From Microbacterium sp. RU1D (GTDB taxonomy: Bacteria; Actinomycetota; Actinomycetes; Actinomycetales; Microbacteriaceae): DNA of 64,000 nucleotides. Location: NCBI RefSeq assembly GCF_900156435.1, contig NZ_FTPQ01000001.1, forward strand, positions 186,001-250,000. Reading direction: 5' to 3'. This document shows positions 26,020 through 34,952 of this stretch, piece by piece. Below the pieces are notes generated by a model. It did no database searches and was not told the DNA's origin. It worked only from the letters and a program-made list of their open reading frames with translations. The position numbers and the translations under genes were made by a program. The first letter of the stretch is position 1. Each line of letters opens with the position of its first letter.

Positions 26020-27203
26020 CAGCCCGCCGCCTCCTCGGGGCGCTCCTGCGCCTCGACGTCCGCGGCATCTGGGACGTATCCCTCGACGTGCCTCTCGTCG
26101 GGTCCGACGTAGGCCGACAGCGGGCGGATCAGCGCGTTCGCGGCCTGCTGCTCGCGGATGTGCGCGGTCCAGCCGGTCACGCGCGCCGCGACGAACAGCG
26201 GGGTGAAGGTGAGCGTGTCGAAGCCCATGAGGTCGTACGCCGGGCCGGACGGGTAGTCGAGGTTGGGGTAGATGCCCTTGCGCTCGACGAACTGCGACTC
26301 GAGCGCGTCGTACAGCGCCGCGACGTCGGGGCGGTCGTAATGCTCCACCAGCGTGTCGAGGGCGGCCTTCATCGTGGGCACGCGCGAGTCGCCGCGCTTG
26401 TACACGCGGTGGCCGAAGCCCATGATCTTGCGCTTCTCGGCGAGCGCCGCGTCGAGCCAGGGGCCGACGTTCTCGGCCGAGCCGATCTCGGTGAACACGT
26501 GCAGCACGGCTTCGTTCGCCCCGCCGTGAAGGGGCCCCTTGAGCGCGCCGATCGCCCCGACGACCGCGGAGAACAGGTCGCTGAGGGTCGACGCGATCAC
26601 GCGCGCCGTGAAGGTCGAGGCGTTGAAGGAGTGCTCGGCGTACAGGATCATCGAGCGGGTGAACGCGTCGACGACGACGACGTCCGCATCCTCGCCGAAG
26701 GTCATCCACAGGAAGTTCGCCGCGTAGTCGAGGTCGTCGCGCGGCGGGATCAGCTCCTCGCCGCGGCGGCGGCGCTGACCGTACGCGACCACGGCGGGCA
26801 GCTGCGCCCACAGTCGGATCGAGCGCTCGAGGTTCTCTGCGGGAGTGCCCACGGCATCCATCACGTTCGAGATGCCCGCGGTCTCCCGCGCGCAGATGAC
26901 GCTTACGGCCGTGCGCACCTCGTCCATGGGGTGGGCCGAGGTCGGCAGCAGGTCGATCGCGGTGCGGACGTCGTCGGCCAGCCCCCGGTGCGCGCGCTCG
27001 GTGCGGCGTAGGGCGGCGAGCTGGTCGGCATCCGGGAGCTCGCCGTTCCACAGCAGGTACGCGACCGCCTCGAAGGGCTGGGTCGCGGCCAGCTCCTGCA
27101 CCGGATAGCCGCGGTAGAGCAGGCTGTTGGTGTCGGGGTTCACCTTGCTGATCGCGGTCTCGTCGACCGTGACGCCGGCGAGGCCCTTCTTGATGTCGGT
27201 CAT
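26019..27203 (-). CDS. prpC: 2-methylcitrate synthase / citrate synthase
   Basis: 394-aa citrate-synthase-family enzyme that condenses propionyl-CoA with oxaloacetate. Active-site His residues lie in GPLHGGANEAVL and GFGHRVYKRGDSR, and the Asp in NLDYPSGPAYDLMG. MTDIKKGLAGVTVDETAISK is typical of actinobacterial methylcitrate synthases (the GLAGV start). The position between prpB and a thiolase makes methylcitrate rather than TCA citrate synthesis the likely job. Confidence 0.93.
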   Translation of the reverse strand: MTDIKKGLAGVTVDETAISKVNPDTNSLLYRGYPVQELAATQPFEAVAYLLWNGELPDADQLAALRRTERAHRGLADDVRTAIDLLPTSAHPMDEVRTAVSVICARETAGISNVMDAVGTPAENLERSIRLWAQLPAVVAYGQRRRRGEELIPPRDDLDYAANFLWMTFGEDADVVVVDAFTRSMILYAEHSFNASTFTARVIASTLSDLFSAVVGAIGALKGPLHGGANEAVLHVFTEIGSAENVGPWLDAALAEKRKIMGFGHRVYKRGDSRVPTMKAALDTLVEHYDRPDVAALYDALESQFVERKGIYPNLDYPSGPAYDLMGFDTLTFTPLFVAARVTGWTAHIREQQAANALIRPLSAYVGPDERHVEGYVPDAADVEAQERPEEAAG

Positions 27204-27268
27204 CGTCTCTCCCTCGAGTCGTGCACAGTGTTCATGCTGCCGGATGCGCTGCGGCGGCGGGGCGGACC

Positions 27269-28168
27269 TCAGCGTTCGACGGTGAAGTCGAACACGTCGG
27301 CGTCGAAGCGGGTGTAGCCCTCGTAGTCGATGAGGTCGTAGAGGTCGGCGCGGTGCTGCATCTCGCCGAGCTGCTCGCGCAGGTGGCCCTCGGATGCCAG
27401 GGCGTCCAGGCCCCGGCCCGCTGCGCCCATCGCGAGTCGCAACAGCGACACCGGCCAGATGACGAGGTTCACGCCGGCATCCTGCAGCTGGGCCGCCGAG
27501 AACAGCTCGGACTTCCCGAACTCGGTCATGTTCGCGAGGATCGGCACATCCAGCGCCGCGCGCATCGCCTCGAACTCGCCGAGGTCGCGCATCGCCTCGG
27601 GGAAGATCGCATCGGCGCCCGCATCGACCAGGGCCTTCGCGCGGTCGATCGCGGCATCCAGTCCCTCCACGGCGCGCACGTCGGTGCGGGCCATGATGAG
27701 GAAGTCGGGATCGCGCCGAGCGTCGACCGCGGCGCGGATGCGCTTGATCGCGGTGTCGGCATCCACGACGCTCTTGCCGTCGAGGTGGCCGCAGCGCTTC
27801 GGGTTGACCTGGTCCTCGATGTGCGTGCCCGCGAGCCCGGCGTCTTCGAGGGTCTGGATCGTGCGGGCGACGTTCATCGGCTCGCCGAACCCGGTGTCGG
27901 CGTCGATGATCGCGGGCAGCTCCGTCATCCGCGCGATCTGCTGCCCGCGCCCGGCGACCTCGGTGAGCGTCGTCAGCCCGATGTCGGGCAGGCCCAGGTC
28001 GGCCGAGATGACCGCACCCGAGATGTAGACGCCGTCGAAGCCCTTGCGCTCGATGAGCCGGGCCGACAGCGGGTTGAAGGCGCCCGGCATCCGGACGAGC
28101 TTTCCGGATGCCAGCTTCTCGCGCAGCGCGCGACGCTTCTGCGCAGCGGTGGTCTGGGCGTACAGCAT
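27269..28168 (-). CDS. prpB: 2-methylisocitrate lyase
   Basis: 299-aa member of the isocitrate lyase/PEP mutase family that splits 2-methylisocitrate into pyruvate and succinate. The catalytic loop reads NPKRCGHLDGKSVVD, with the metal-binding segment IIDADTGFGEPMNVARTI before it. MPGAFNPLSARLIERKGFDG is the usual N terminus. The start at 28168 (MLYAQTTAAQKRR) is preferred over 28231, whose extra residues are Arg-rich and unlike the family. Confidence 0.94.
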   Translation of the reverse strand: MLYAQTTAAQKRRALREKLASGKLVRMPGAFNPLSARLIERKGFDGVYISGAVISADLGLPDIGLTTLTEVAGRGQQIARMTELPAIIDADTGFGEPMNVARTIQTLEDAGLAGTHIEDQVNPKRCGHLDGKSVVDADTAIKRIRAAVDARRDPDFLIMARTDVRAVEGLDAAIDRAKALVDAGADAIFPEAMRDLGEFEAMRAALDVPILANMTEFGKSELFSAAQLQDAGVNLVIWPVSLLRLAMGAAGRGLDALASEGHLREQLGEMQHRADLYDLIDYEGYTRFDADVFDFTVER

Positions 28169-28244
28169 CAGTGCGTTCCTCTCCCGCGGGCGACCTCGCG
28201 CACCGGCGGCTCGGGCTTCTCGGGTGCGCACCCGCCGCCGCGCA

Positions 28245-29771
28245 TCAGAACAGCCCCTTCGGCGCCGGCGCCAGGGCCAGCACGCCGGGCTTGGCGACGA
28301 TCGTGAGCTGCATGACCTCGGCGGGGGTCAGCTCGGGCAGGCGCTGGACGAGCTCGAGGAAGCGCTCGATCTCCTCGGGCAGCAGCACGGGCTCGGCCAG
28401 CGTCCGGAACTTGCGGATGTAGTCCTCCCGCGCGAACGGACGGGCGCCGAGCGGGTGGGCGTCGGCGACGGCGATCTCGTCCTCGACGACCGTGCCGTCC
28501 GCGAGGGTGATGACCACGCGGCCTCCGAAAGCCTTCTCGTTCGGATCCTCGGAGTGGTAGCGGCGCGTCCACTCGGCATCCTCCGCCGTCGTCACCTTGT
28601 GCCACAGGGCGACGGTGTCGGAGCGGCCCGCGCGCTCGGGGGCGTAGGAGTCGACGTGGTGCCAGGCACCGTCCTGGAGGGCGACGGCGAAGATGTACGG
28701 GATCGAGTGGTCGAGCGTCTCGCGCGAGGCGGTGGGGTCGTACTTCTGCGGGTCGTTCGCGCCGGAACCGATCACGTAGTGCGTGTGGTGGCTGGTGTGC
28801 AGCACGATGGATGCCACGTTCGCGGGGTCGCGCAGATCGGGGCGGGCCGTGCCGAGGCGACGGGCGAGGTCGATCCATGCCTGCGCCTGGTACTCGGCCG
28901 AGTGCTCCTTCGTGTACGAGTCGAGGATGCCGCGCTTGCTCTCGCCCTCGCCGGGCAGCGGGACGTCGTACGAGGCGTCGGGACCGTCGAGCATCCAGGC
29001 GATGACGCCGTCCTCCCCCTCGTAGATGGGCGAGGGGCTGGTCTCGCCACGCATCGCACGGTCGACCGCCTCGATCGCCATCTTGCCCGCGAAGGCGGGG
29101 GCGTGCGCCTTCCACGTCGAGATCTCGCCCTTGCGCGACTGACGCGTGGCGGTGGTGACGTGCAGTGCCTGGCCGATGGCCTGGTAGATCGTCTCCTGGT
29201 CGAGGTCGAGCAGTGTGCCGATGCCGGCCGCCGCAGCGGGGCCGAGGTGGGCGACGTGGTCGATCTTGTGCTTGTGCAGCGAGATCGCGCGGACGAGGTC
29301 GATCTGGATCTCGTACGCCGTCGCGAGCGCGCGCACGAGGGCGGCACCGTCGCGTCCGGTGTGCTGCGCCACCGCGAGCACGGGCGGGATGTTGTCGCCC
29401 GGGTGCGAGTAGTCGGCGGCGAGGAAGGTGTCGTGGTAGTCAAGCTCGCGCACGGCAACGCCGTTCGCCCATGCGGCCCACTCGGGGCTCGTGCGCCGCT
29501 CGAGCAGGCAGCCGAAGACGGTGGCGCCGGACCCGCCGATCGACACCGCGTGATCGAGCGCCTGCTGGCGCGCCGCGCTCACCGGCTGACGGGTGAGGGA
29601 TGCCGCGGCGACGGCCGCGTTGTCGATGAGGCGGTTGACGATCATGTCGACCACGTCGTCGTCGACGGCGACCGGGTCGACCGCGACGCGCGCGAGCGCC
29701 CAGGCGAGCTGGCCCTCGCGGGCGAGGTTCTCGTCGCTGCGGTGCACGCGCACGTGATGGGTGATCGTCAT
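28245..29771 (-). CDS. prpD: 2-methylcitrate dehydratase (MmgE/PrpD)
   Basis: 508-aa MmgE/PrpD-family enzyme that dehydrates 2-methylcitrate. [39 protein letters not shown] and [20 protein letters not shown] are conserved PrpD blocks, and the length is that of true PrpD. It overlaps the upstream GntR gene by four bases (ATGA). A 76-bp gap separates it from prpB. Confidence 0.94.
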   Translation of the reverse strand: MTITHHVRVHRSDENLAREGQLAWALARVAVDPVAVDDDVVDMIVNRLIDNAAVAAASLTRQPVSAARQQALDHAVSIGGSGATVFGCLLERRTSPEWAAWANGVAVRELDYHDTFLAADYSHPGDNIPPVLAVAQHTGRDGAALVRALATAYEIQIDLVRAISLHKHKIDHVAHLGPAAAAGIGTLLDLDQETIYQAIGQALHVTTATRQSRKGEISTWKAHAPAFAGKMAIEAVDRAMRGETSPSPIYEGEDGVIAWMLDGPDASYDVPLPGEGESKRGILDSYTKEHSAEYQAQAWIDLARRLGTARPDLRDPANVASIVLHTSHHTHYVIGSGANDPQKYDPTASRETLDHSIPYIFAVALQDGAWHHVDSYAPERAGRSDTVALWHKVTTAEDAEWTRRYHSEDPNEKAFGGRVVITLADGTVVEDEIAVADAHPLGARPFAREDYIRKFRTLAEPVLLPEEIERFLELVQRLPELTPAEVMQLTIVAKPGVLALAPAPKGLF

Positions 29772-30397
29772 GAGGGGTCCTCCGTGAGGGCTTCGAGGAT
29801 GGTCGTGAAGGCGTTGTGCAGGTGCACGTGGGTGGCGTGGGCGGCGAGTTCGGGGTCGCCGCCGCCGATCGCTCGGGCGATCAGTTCATGCTCTCGCGCC
29901 GAGGCGGTAAGGCGCAGGGGGTTGTCGCGGGCCATGCGGCGCACCCGGACGAGGTGGGTGCGGACGCTGCGGAGGGCCGCCGAGAGGTAGGCGTTGTCCA
30001 CGGCGGCGTCGATCGCCGCGTCGAAGCGGGCGATCAGCGCGTAGTAGTCGTCGGCATCCGCGGTGTCGACGCGGTCGAACTCCGCGGCCAGCGCGTGGAA
30101 CACCCGTCGATCGCCCCGCTGCGCGGCCAGCCGCGCGGCCTCGGTCTCGAGCGCGCGACGCAGGTCGAACAGCGCCCGGATGTCGTCGGCGTCGATCCCC
30201 GCGACCACCGTCACGCGAGCGGATGCCTGGGCCACGAGACCGTCGGATGCCAAGCGGCGCAGGGCTTCGCGCAGGGGGGTGCGGCTCACGCCTAGGCGCG
30301 TGGACTGCTCCACCTCGCCGAGCACGGTCCCCGGCGCGAGAGTGCCGGTCTGAATCTCGTCGAGGAGGATCGCGTACGCGCGTTCGCTCGCTCGCAT
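29768..30397 (-). CDS. GntR-family (FCD subgroup) regulator of the methylcitrate operon
   Basis: 209-aa regulator: winged helix ([20 protein letters not shown], then [20 protein letters not shown], residues about 10-60) followed by an all-helical FCD ligand domain with metal-type His positions ([24 protein letters not shown]). First gene of gntR-prpD-prpB-prpC-thiolase with a 4-bp overlap, so it is probably an autoregulated local switch sensing a propionate-pathway acid. A leader of about 20 bases with a G-rich ribosome-binding site precedes the ATG. Confidence 0.9.
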   Translation of the reverse strand: MRASERAYAILLDEIQTGTLAPGTVLGEVEQSTRLGVSRTPLREALRRLASDGLVAQASARVTVVAGIDADDIRALFDLRRALETEAARLAAQRGDRRVFHALAAEFDRVDTADADDYYALIARFDAAIDAAVDNAYLSAALRSVRTHLVRVRRMARDNPLRLTASAREHELIARAIGGGDPELAAHATHVHLHNAFTTILEALTEDPS

Positions 30398-30425
30398 GCG
30401 GCACCCCCTTCGTGTCTCCTCTTAG

Positions 30426-30487
30426 TGTATGCAGTAGGGGGTCGAAGTCGCATCAATCAGGCTCTCGAACGCCTCTTGCGTATACAA
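30426..30487. promoter_or_regulatory. Two related candidate operators upstream of gntR-prpDBC
   Basis: On the operon's strand, TTGTATACGCAAGA (at 30487-30474) and CTGCATACACTAAG (at 30434-30421) share the core TG(T/C)ATAC(G/A)C and lie about 53 bases apart. The first contains the GTATAC palindrome at 30480-30485 and resembles FCD-type GntR half-sites. TACACT in the second could be the -10 box, so bound regulator would block polymerase. Confidence 0.4.
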
Positions 30488-30506
30488 CCGCGCGCCTGAA
30501 CCTCCC

Positions 30507-30571
30507 CGCGCGAGTCGCAGGAATTGTCGCTTCGATGCCGTGCGAGGCGACGAATTCTGGCGACTCACGCG
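30507..30571. repeat. Long inverted repeat after the TetR gene
   Basis: Arms cgcgcgagtcgcaggaattg (30507 on) and cgaattctggcgactcacgcg (to 30571) pair over about 24 positions around a 16-base centre, ending two bases from the stop of the TetR gene. Possible terminator for that gene. Confidence 0.7.
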
Positions 30572-30572
30572 A

Positions 30573-31160
30573 TCAGGCGGGGCCGCCCCACGACTCCAGC
30601 GTCGTCCGGATGGATGCCAGGGTGCCCAGCGCCGCGTCGCGATCGGCGCGGGCGAGGGTGAGGCCGGCCACCACGAGCGAGGCGCAGACCGCGGCGAGCG
30701 CGTCGACGGCATCCGGGGTCAGATCGGGACGCCGGTCGGCGACGGCGGCGCGGATCGCGGCGCGCATCTCGGCGGCGTACGCGGAGACGAGCGTGCGCAC
30801 CTCGGCGTCGTCGCTCGCCAGGGGAGACGAACCGGCGTTCAGCAGCAGGCAGCCCAGACGGGCGCGCGGGGCGTCGGCGTCGATGGCGGCGCGCATGTCG
30901 TCGACGTACGCCTCGAGGGCGCCGGGGTCTCCCCCGCCCAGCGGCCGCAGACGCGTGCGCACGACGTCGTCGAGGTAGGCGGAGAGCACGGCGTCGAAGA
31001 GCCCGCGCTTGCTGCCGAAGGCGTTGTAGAGGCTCGAGCGCGTCAGCCCGGTCGCTTCCTCGAGCTCGGCGATGCCGGTCTCGGCGTAGCCGCGGCGCCA
31101 GAAGACGTCGCGCGCGGCGTCGACGACGGCGGAGCGCTCGAAGCTCGGCGTCCTGCCCAT
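30573..31160 (-). CDS. TetR-family regulator
   Basis: 195-aa TetR regulator. The DNA-binding part is MGRTPSFERSAVVDAARDVF then GIAELEEATGLTRSSLYNAF (residues about 8-50), and the ligand domain contains GCLLLNAGSSPLASDD, typical of regulators of quinone or aldehyde reductases. The start at 31160 has a gagaac-type ribosome-binding site, and the longer frame to 31412 is antisense to the next gene. It is divergent from the oxidoreductase gene at 31288, with an operator-like palindrome between them. Confidence 0.88.
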   Translation of the reverse strand: MGRTPSFERSAVVDAARDVFWRRGYAETGIAELEEATGLTRSSLYNAFGSKRGLFDAVLSAYLDDVVRTRLRPLGGGDPGALEAYVDDMRAAIDADAPRARLGCLLLNAGSSPLASDDAEVRTLVSAYAAEMRAAIRAAVADRRPDLTPDAVDALAAVCASLVVAGLTLARADRDAALGTLASIRTTLESWGGPA

Positions 31161-31222
31161 GTTCTCTCCCCTGTAACCCCTCGTGCCACCCGGACCCGTC
31201 GACGGACTCAGGGCCTTCTCGG

Positions 31223-31257
31223 TTGCATCCTCGGGCTCGAGGTCTATATTAGACCGG
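31223..31257 (+). promoter_or_regulatory. Promoter and TetR-type operator of the oxidoreductase gene
   Basis: TTGCAT (31223-31228), 16 bases, then TATATT (31245-31250) form a good sigma-70-type promoter. The palindrome GACCGGTC lies at about 31252-31259, within the imperfect palindrome taGACCGGTCgtta, and covers the expected start of transcription. Repression by the divergent TetR is likely. Confidence 0.6.
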
Positions 31258-31287
31258 TCGTTACAAAATAACCATCGGAGGCATTCC

Positions 31288-32262
31288 ATGCGCGCAGTCA
31301 TCCACGACGAGTTCGGCGAGCCCGCCGACGTCCTCGGGGTCGAAGAGGTCGAGACTCCGACCCCCGGCCCCGGCGAGGTGCGCCTGCGCGTGCTGCTCTC
31401 GCCCATCCACAATCACGACCTGTGGACCGTCCGCGGCACCTATGGCTTCAAGCCTGAGCTGCCAGCACGCGCCGGCACCGAGGCCGTCGGCGTCGTCGAG
31501 GAGCTCGGCGAGGGCGTCGAGGGACTGACCGTCGGCCAGCGCGTCGCCACCGGCGGCACCTTCGGCGTCTGGGCCGAGCAGGTCGTCGCGAAGGCCGCGG
31601 GCCTCATCCCCGTCGCCGACGGTCTGAGCGACGAGGTCGCCTCGCAGCTCGTCTCGATGCCCTTCAGCGCCATCAGCCTGCTGCACTCGGTCGACCTGAA
31701 GGCGGGCGACTGGATCGTGCAGAACACCGCCAACGGCGCCGTCGGCCGCATGGTCGCGCAGATCGCGAAGGCCCGCGGCATCCACGTGATCGGCCTCGTG
31801 CGCCGCCGGAGCGCCGTCGCCGAACTCGCCGAGCAGGGCATCGACAACGTCGTGTCGACCGACGCCGAGGGCTGGCGCGACGCCGCCCTCGCGCTCGCCG
31901 ATGGTGCGCGCATCGTCGCCGGCGTCGACTCGGTCGGCGGCTCGGCGAGCAACGACGTGCTGTCGCTGCTGAGCGAGAACGGCACGCTCGTCATCTTCGG
32001 GTCCATGGGCGCCGGCACGCTCGAGCTCTCGGTCGGCGACATCATCTTCCGCCAGGCCACCGTGAAGGGCTTCTGGGGCAGCGTCGTCAGCAAGACGATG
32101 GATGCCGAGACCCGCGGCGCCCTGTTCGGCGAGCTGTCGCGCTACCTCGCCGACGGCACCCTGACCCTCCCCGTCGCCGCGACCTTCGGCCTCGACGACG
32201 CCCGCGAGGCCGCTCGCGCGAGCGACTCGCCCCGCGTCGGGAAGGTTCTGCTGCGCCCGTGA
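31288..32262 (+). CDS. Zinc-binding-dehydrogenase-family (quinone oxidoreductase-like) reductase
   Basis: 324-aa medium-chain dehydrogenase/reductase. MRAVIHDEFGEPADVLGVEE opens the GroES-like domain; the NAD(P)-binding part has QNTANGAVGRMVAQIAKARG, and the end AASDSPRVGKVLLRP-type sequence (ARASDSPRVGKVLLRP) is standard. The structural-zinc Cys cluster is absent, as in quinone oxidoreductase and 2-enoyl thioester reductase branches. NADPH-dependent reduction of quinones or enals is likely. A ribosome-binding site (ggagg) lies 6 bases before the ATG. Controlled by the divergent TetR. Confidence 0.88.
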   Translation: MRAVIHDEFGEPADVLGVEEVETPTPGPGEVRLRVLLSPIHNHDLWTVRGTYGFKPELPARAGTEAVGVVEELGEGVEGLTVGQRVATGGTFGVWAEQVVAKAAGLIPVADGLSDEVASQLVSMPFSAISLLHSVDLKAGDWIVQNTANGAVGRMVAQIAKARGIHVIGLVRRRSAVAELAEQGIDNVVSTDAEGWRDAALALADGARIVAGVDSVGGSASNDVLSLLSENGTLVIFGSMGAGTLELSVGDIIFRQATVKGFWGSVVSKTMDAETRGALFGELSRYLADGTLTLPVAATFGLDDAREAARASDSPRVGKVLLRP

Positions 32263-32351
32263 GCTGACGCGTCCCGCGTGCGAGCCGAGCGCGGCCGCGT
32301 GCGCCGTGAGGCGCCCTGTCATCGCGCGCCGTCGCCGGGCCCACTCCCCAT

Positions 32352-32408
32352 CGAGTGTCCAAGACACCCGGACGACTTTAGGAAACGTCCGGGTGTTTTG
32401 GACACTCG
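32352..32408. repeat. Near-perfect inverted repeat, family 2 copy a
   Basis: 23-base arms 32352-32374 and 32386-32408 differ at one position. The outer ends read cgagtgtcc and ggacactcg, as in the repeat at 55413-55480. It lies between the 3' ends of convergent genes and is a strong candidate bidirectional terminator. Confidence 0.88.
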
Positions 32409-32464
32409 CGTTTGAGCGGGCGCGCGCGAGCGGGCGCGCTCGAGGGTCGCGCAGCGCGGCCGCG

Positions 32465-32944
32465 TCAGGCGCCGGGCACCTCGCGCAGCGCCGCCTCGAG
32501 CGCGTCGATCGCGGGTCGCTGGCCCTTCACGAGCGCCCCGCGGGCGGCATCCAGGTCCATCCACTCCGCGCGGTCGACCTCGGGGAACGACGCCGTGCGC
32601 CCCGACCGCGGCGGCCACTCCATCTCGAACGTGCCGAACACGAACCCGGATGCCGAGAACCCGGCGCCGTCGCCGCAGAACACGACGACCTTCTTGCCGC
32701 TGCTGTACGCGAACGTGCCGAGCTCCGCCCACTGCGTCTCGGGCGGCTCGACGCCGAGCTCCTCGCGGAACTCGCGGTGGGCGGCATCCAGCGCTCCCTC
32801 GGTCGCGGGGTCGAACTCGCCCTTCGGGATCGACCACGCGCCGGCGTCCTTCTTCGCCCAGAACGGGCCGCCCATGTGGGCGATGAGCACCTGGGGCGCG
32901 GGGCTCAGGCGGTATAGCAGCAGCCCCGCGCTCCACTCGACCAT
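32465..32944 (-). CDS. NUDIX hydrolase
   Basis: 159-aa NUDIX protein. The Nudix box GEFDPATEGALDAAH-REFREELGV fits G-x5-E-x7-REU-x-EE-x-GU exactly. MVEWSAGLLLYRLSPAPQVL and GGPFWAKKDAGAWSIPKGEF match the branch that hydrolyses (di)nucleoside polyphosphates. Its ATG overlaps the stop of the DUF4407 gene (ATGA at 32944), so the two are translationally coupled. Confidence 0.92.
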   Translation of the reverse strand: MVEWSAGLLLYRLSPAPQVLIAHMGGPFWAKKDAGAWSIPKGEFDPATEGALDAAHREFREELGVEPPETQWAELGTFAYSSGKKVVVFCGDGAGFSASGFVFGTFEMEWPPRSGRTASFPEVDRAEWMDLDAARGALVKGQRPAIDALEAALREVPGA

Positions 32945-34653
32945 CAGGCCGTGGCCGCTGGGACGCGGTGTGCCTCGTCGGCGATGATGTCGGCACGCTT
33001 GCGGAAGGTGCGGGCCGACACCCGGTCGAGGGCGATCTGCCCGCGCATCTTCTCGGCCTTCTCGTACAGCGAGGGACCGCCGAAGCCCGTGAGCACCTTC
33101 ACCAGCACGGGCAGCAGCTCGATCATGAAGAACAGCGCGGCGATGAGGTAGTGCGCCCAGCGCAGCACCGGCTCACGATCCGACAGGCGTTCGAGCGCCG
33201 TGATCTGGCTCAGCAGACCCACGGCCCCGGCGTTGCCGTCGGCGACCGACGAGGCCCGGGCGTTGTAGGCCTGCAGCGCCGACTCGTACTGCGCGCGCGC
33301 CGCGGGCAGCTGGTCTTCGGCTTGCCGCTTGTTCTGGTCGGCGGAGGATGCCGCGGCCTCGGCGCCCGCGGTGTTGGCGGCGGCCAGCGTCGACTGCGCC
33401 TGCTGCAGCTGCGTCGACAGGGCGTCGTACGACGACTGCGCCTGCTGCAGCTGCGCCTGCGCGGCGTCGGAACTCGCGCCGTCGCCCGCGACCCCGGTGC
33501 AGCCGGGGACCGTGCCGGCGCCCTGGCCGGTCAGCTCGCACTGGTACACGGCGCGCGCCTGGTCGATCACGGCCTGCTGCGCCGCGAGCTGCTGGGTGAG
33601 CTGGTCGACGGTCTGCTGAGCGGCCGCCGACTCGGCCGACGTCGACGAGGTGCCTGTCACGATGCCGGTCGCGGCCTGGTTCTCGAGCGCCGAGACCTGG
33701 GCCGACGCGGCGTCGAGGGCCTGCTTCTCGGGGCCGTTGGTCACGGCATCCTGATCCGTGAGCGCCTGGGTGACGTTCGTCGCATTCACTTCGCGGGCGA
33801 TGTCGTTCTGGAACACCTGCAGTACGAGAGGCTCCGCGACGACGATGCCGATGAGCGCGGCCATGATCACGCGGGGGAAGGCCAGGCCCAGCAGCCGGAA
33901 GACGTTCTTGGTCGAGCGCATCGTGGAGGTCAGGAAGCGGTCGAGGTTGAAGATGATGAGACCCCACACGATCGCCAGGGGGATCGCGAGCAGGATGCTC
34001 ACGCGCACACCGGTGAGCAGGGCGAACATCATCGACAGCGCCGAGACGAGCGCGGTCCCCGCGAGCACGAGGAACATCTGCACGAAGCGCGGCACCTCCT
34101 CGGGCACCTCGTCGAGCACGTCGTTGTCGGCGCCGCCGAGCACGGCCATGCGCCGGATGAGCGAGAGCTTGGGTCGGCGCGGGTCGGAGCGGCGCAGACG
34201 CGGCGGCCGCGGCTCGGAGGTCACCGGAATGGATGCCACGGCGGGAGCCGCGAGCACCCGCTCGGGGACGGCCTCGGTCTCTGCGTCAGCGTCGCCGTCG
34301 GCGTGCGCGCGGTCGATCACGACGGTGTCGTGCGCGGCGGCCGGGTCGTCGTCGCGCGGGTGGGCGTCGCGGAGTTCACCCTCCGCGTCGTCGAGGAAGG
34401 GGTCGCGCGGCTCGTCGTCGGCGGGCGGCGCGCCCCACGGCTCGGAGGCGTGCTCCTGCGCGTCGGAAGGGCGCGTGTCGTTCGGGAGCGCGTCGGCCGG
34501 GCGCGTGTCGTTCGGGAGCGCGTCGGCCGGGCGCGCGGCGGCGTTCTGGGCGGCGAGGATGTCGTCGAGGTACTGCACGCGTTCCTCGTCCGTCGTGAAC
34601 TCGATGCGACCGTCGGAGCCGAAACGGCCGGGTCGGTGAGCGGAAAAGGACAT
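32944..34653 (-). CDS. DUF4407 membrane protein (569 aa)
   Basis: Membrane protein of unknown function. Residues 1-180 are acidic and disordered and include a duplicated PADALPNDTR segment. Three helices follow (VQMFLVLAGTALVSALSMMF; LLAIPLAIVWGLIIFNLDRF; FPRVIMAALIGIVVAEPLVL), then a long extracytoplasmic Gln/Ala-rich coiled coil (about 290-480) with two Cys, and a last helix (HYLIAALFFMIELLPVLVKV). This is the DUF4407 layout. TACCCT sits 6 bases before the ATG with no ribosome-binding site, so a leaderless mRNA is likely. Co-transcribed with the NUDIX gene. Confidence 0.87.
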   Translation of the reverse strand: MSFSAHRPGRFGSDGRIEFTTDEERVQYLDDILAAQNAAARPADALPNDTRPADALPNDTRPSDAQEHASEPWGAPPADDEPRDPFLDDAEGELRDAHPRDDDPAAAHDTVVIDRAHADGDADAETEAVPERVLAAPAVASIPVTSEPRPPRLRRSDPRRPKLSLIRRMAVLGGADNDVLDEVPEEVPRFVQMFLVLAGTALVSALSMMFALLTGVRVSILLAIPLAIVWGLIIFNLDRFLTSTMRSTKNVFRLLGLAFPRVIMAALIGIVVAEPLVLQVFQNDIAREVNATNVTQALTDQDAVTNGPEKQALDAASAQVSALENQAATGIVTGTSSTSAESAAAQQTVDQLTQQLAAQQAVIDQARAVYQCELTGQGAGTVPGCTGVAGDGASSDAAQAQLQQAQSSYDALSTQLQQAQSTLAAANTAGAEAAASSADQNKRQAEDQLPAARAQYESALQAYNARASSVADGNAGAVGLLSQITALERLSDREPVLRWAHYLIAALFFMIELLPVLVKVLTGFGGPSLYEKAEKMRGQIALDRVSARTFRKRADIIADEAHRVPAATA

Positions 34654-34952
34654 TCGCAGAGGGTACGACGCCGACCCTGCCCTCTCCTGTGCGCAGGCTG
34701 AGGCACGGCCCGGTGCGGCCGGTCGCGGTCCGGTGGGCCACTCGGCACACGCCGACCCGGGTCCTGCGCGAAACGGCGAAACCGCTCCGTTTTTCGAGAC
34801 CGCACCCGTCGCTTCGCCATCGCATGCGGTGTGGACAACGCAGTGCGGTCTCGATACTCCCCCGCGCGGGGAGCATCGGGGGCTTCGACAGCCTCAGCCA
34901 TCTGCGCCACGGCGGGCCGAGCACGAACGCCCGACCCGCCGCCCTACCCGCG
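34654..34952. other. Intergenic stretch with a repeat remnant
   Basis: No gene seen. The segment gcggtctcgatactc...gggagcatcg...ggcttcgacagcctcagcc (34839-34900) looks like the dispersed 'ggtttcgata...ttcgacaagctc' intergenic repeat of Microbacteriaceae, recalled by pattern only. Confidence 0.3.

Noticed and set aside
28044..29990. 648-aa plus-strand ORF
   Set aside because: It runs antisense through prpD and prpB with no family motif.
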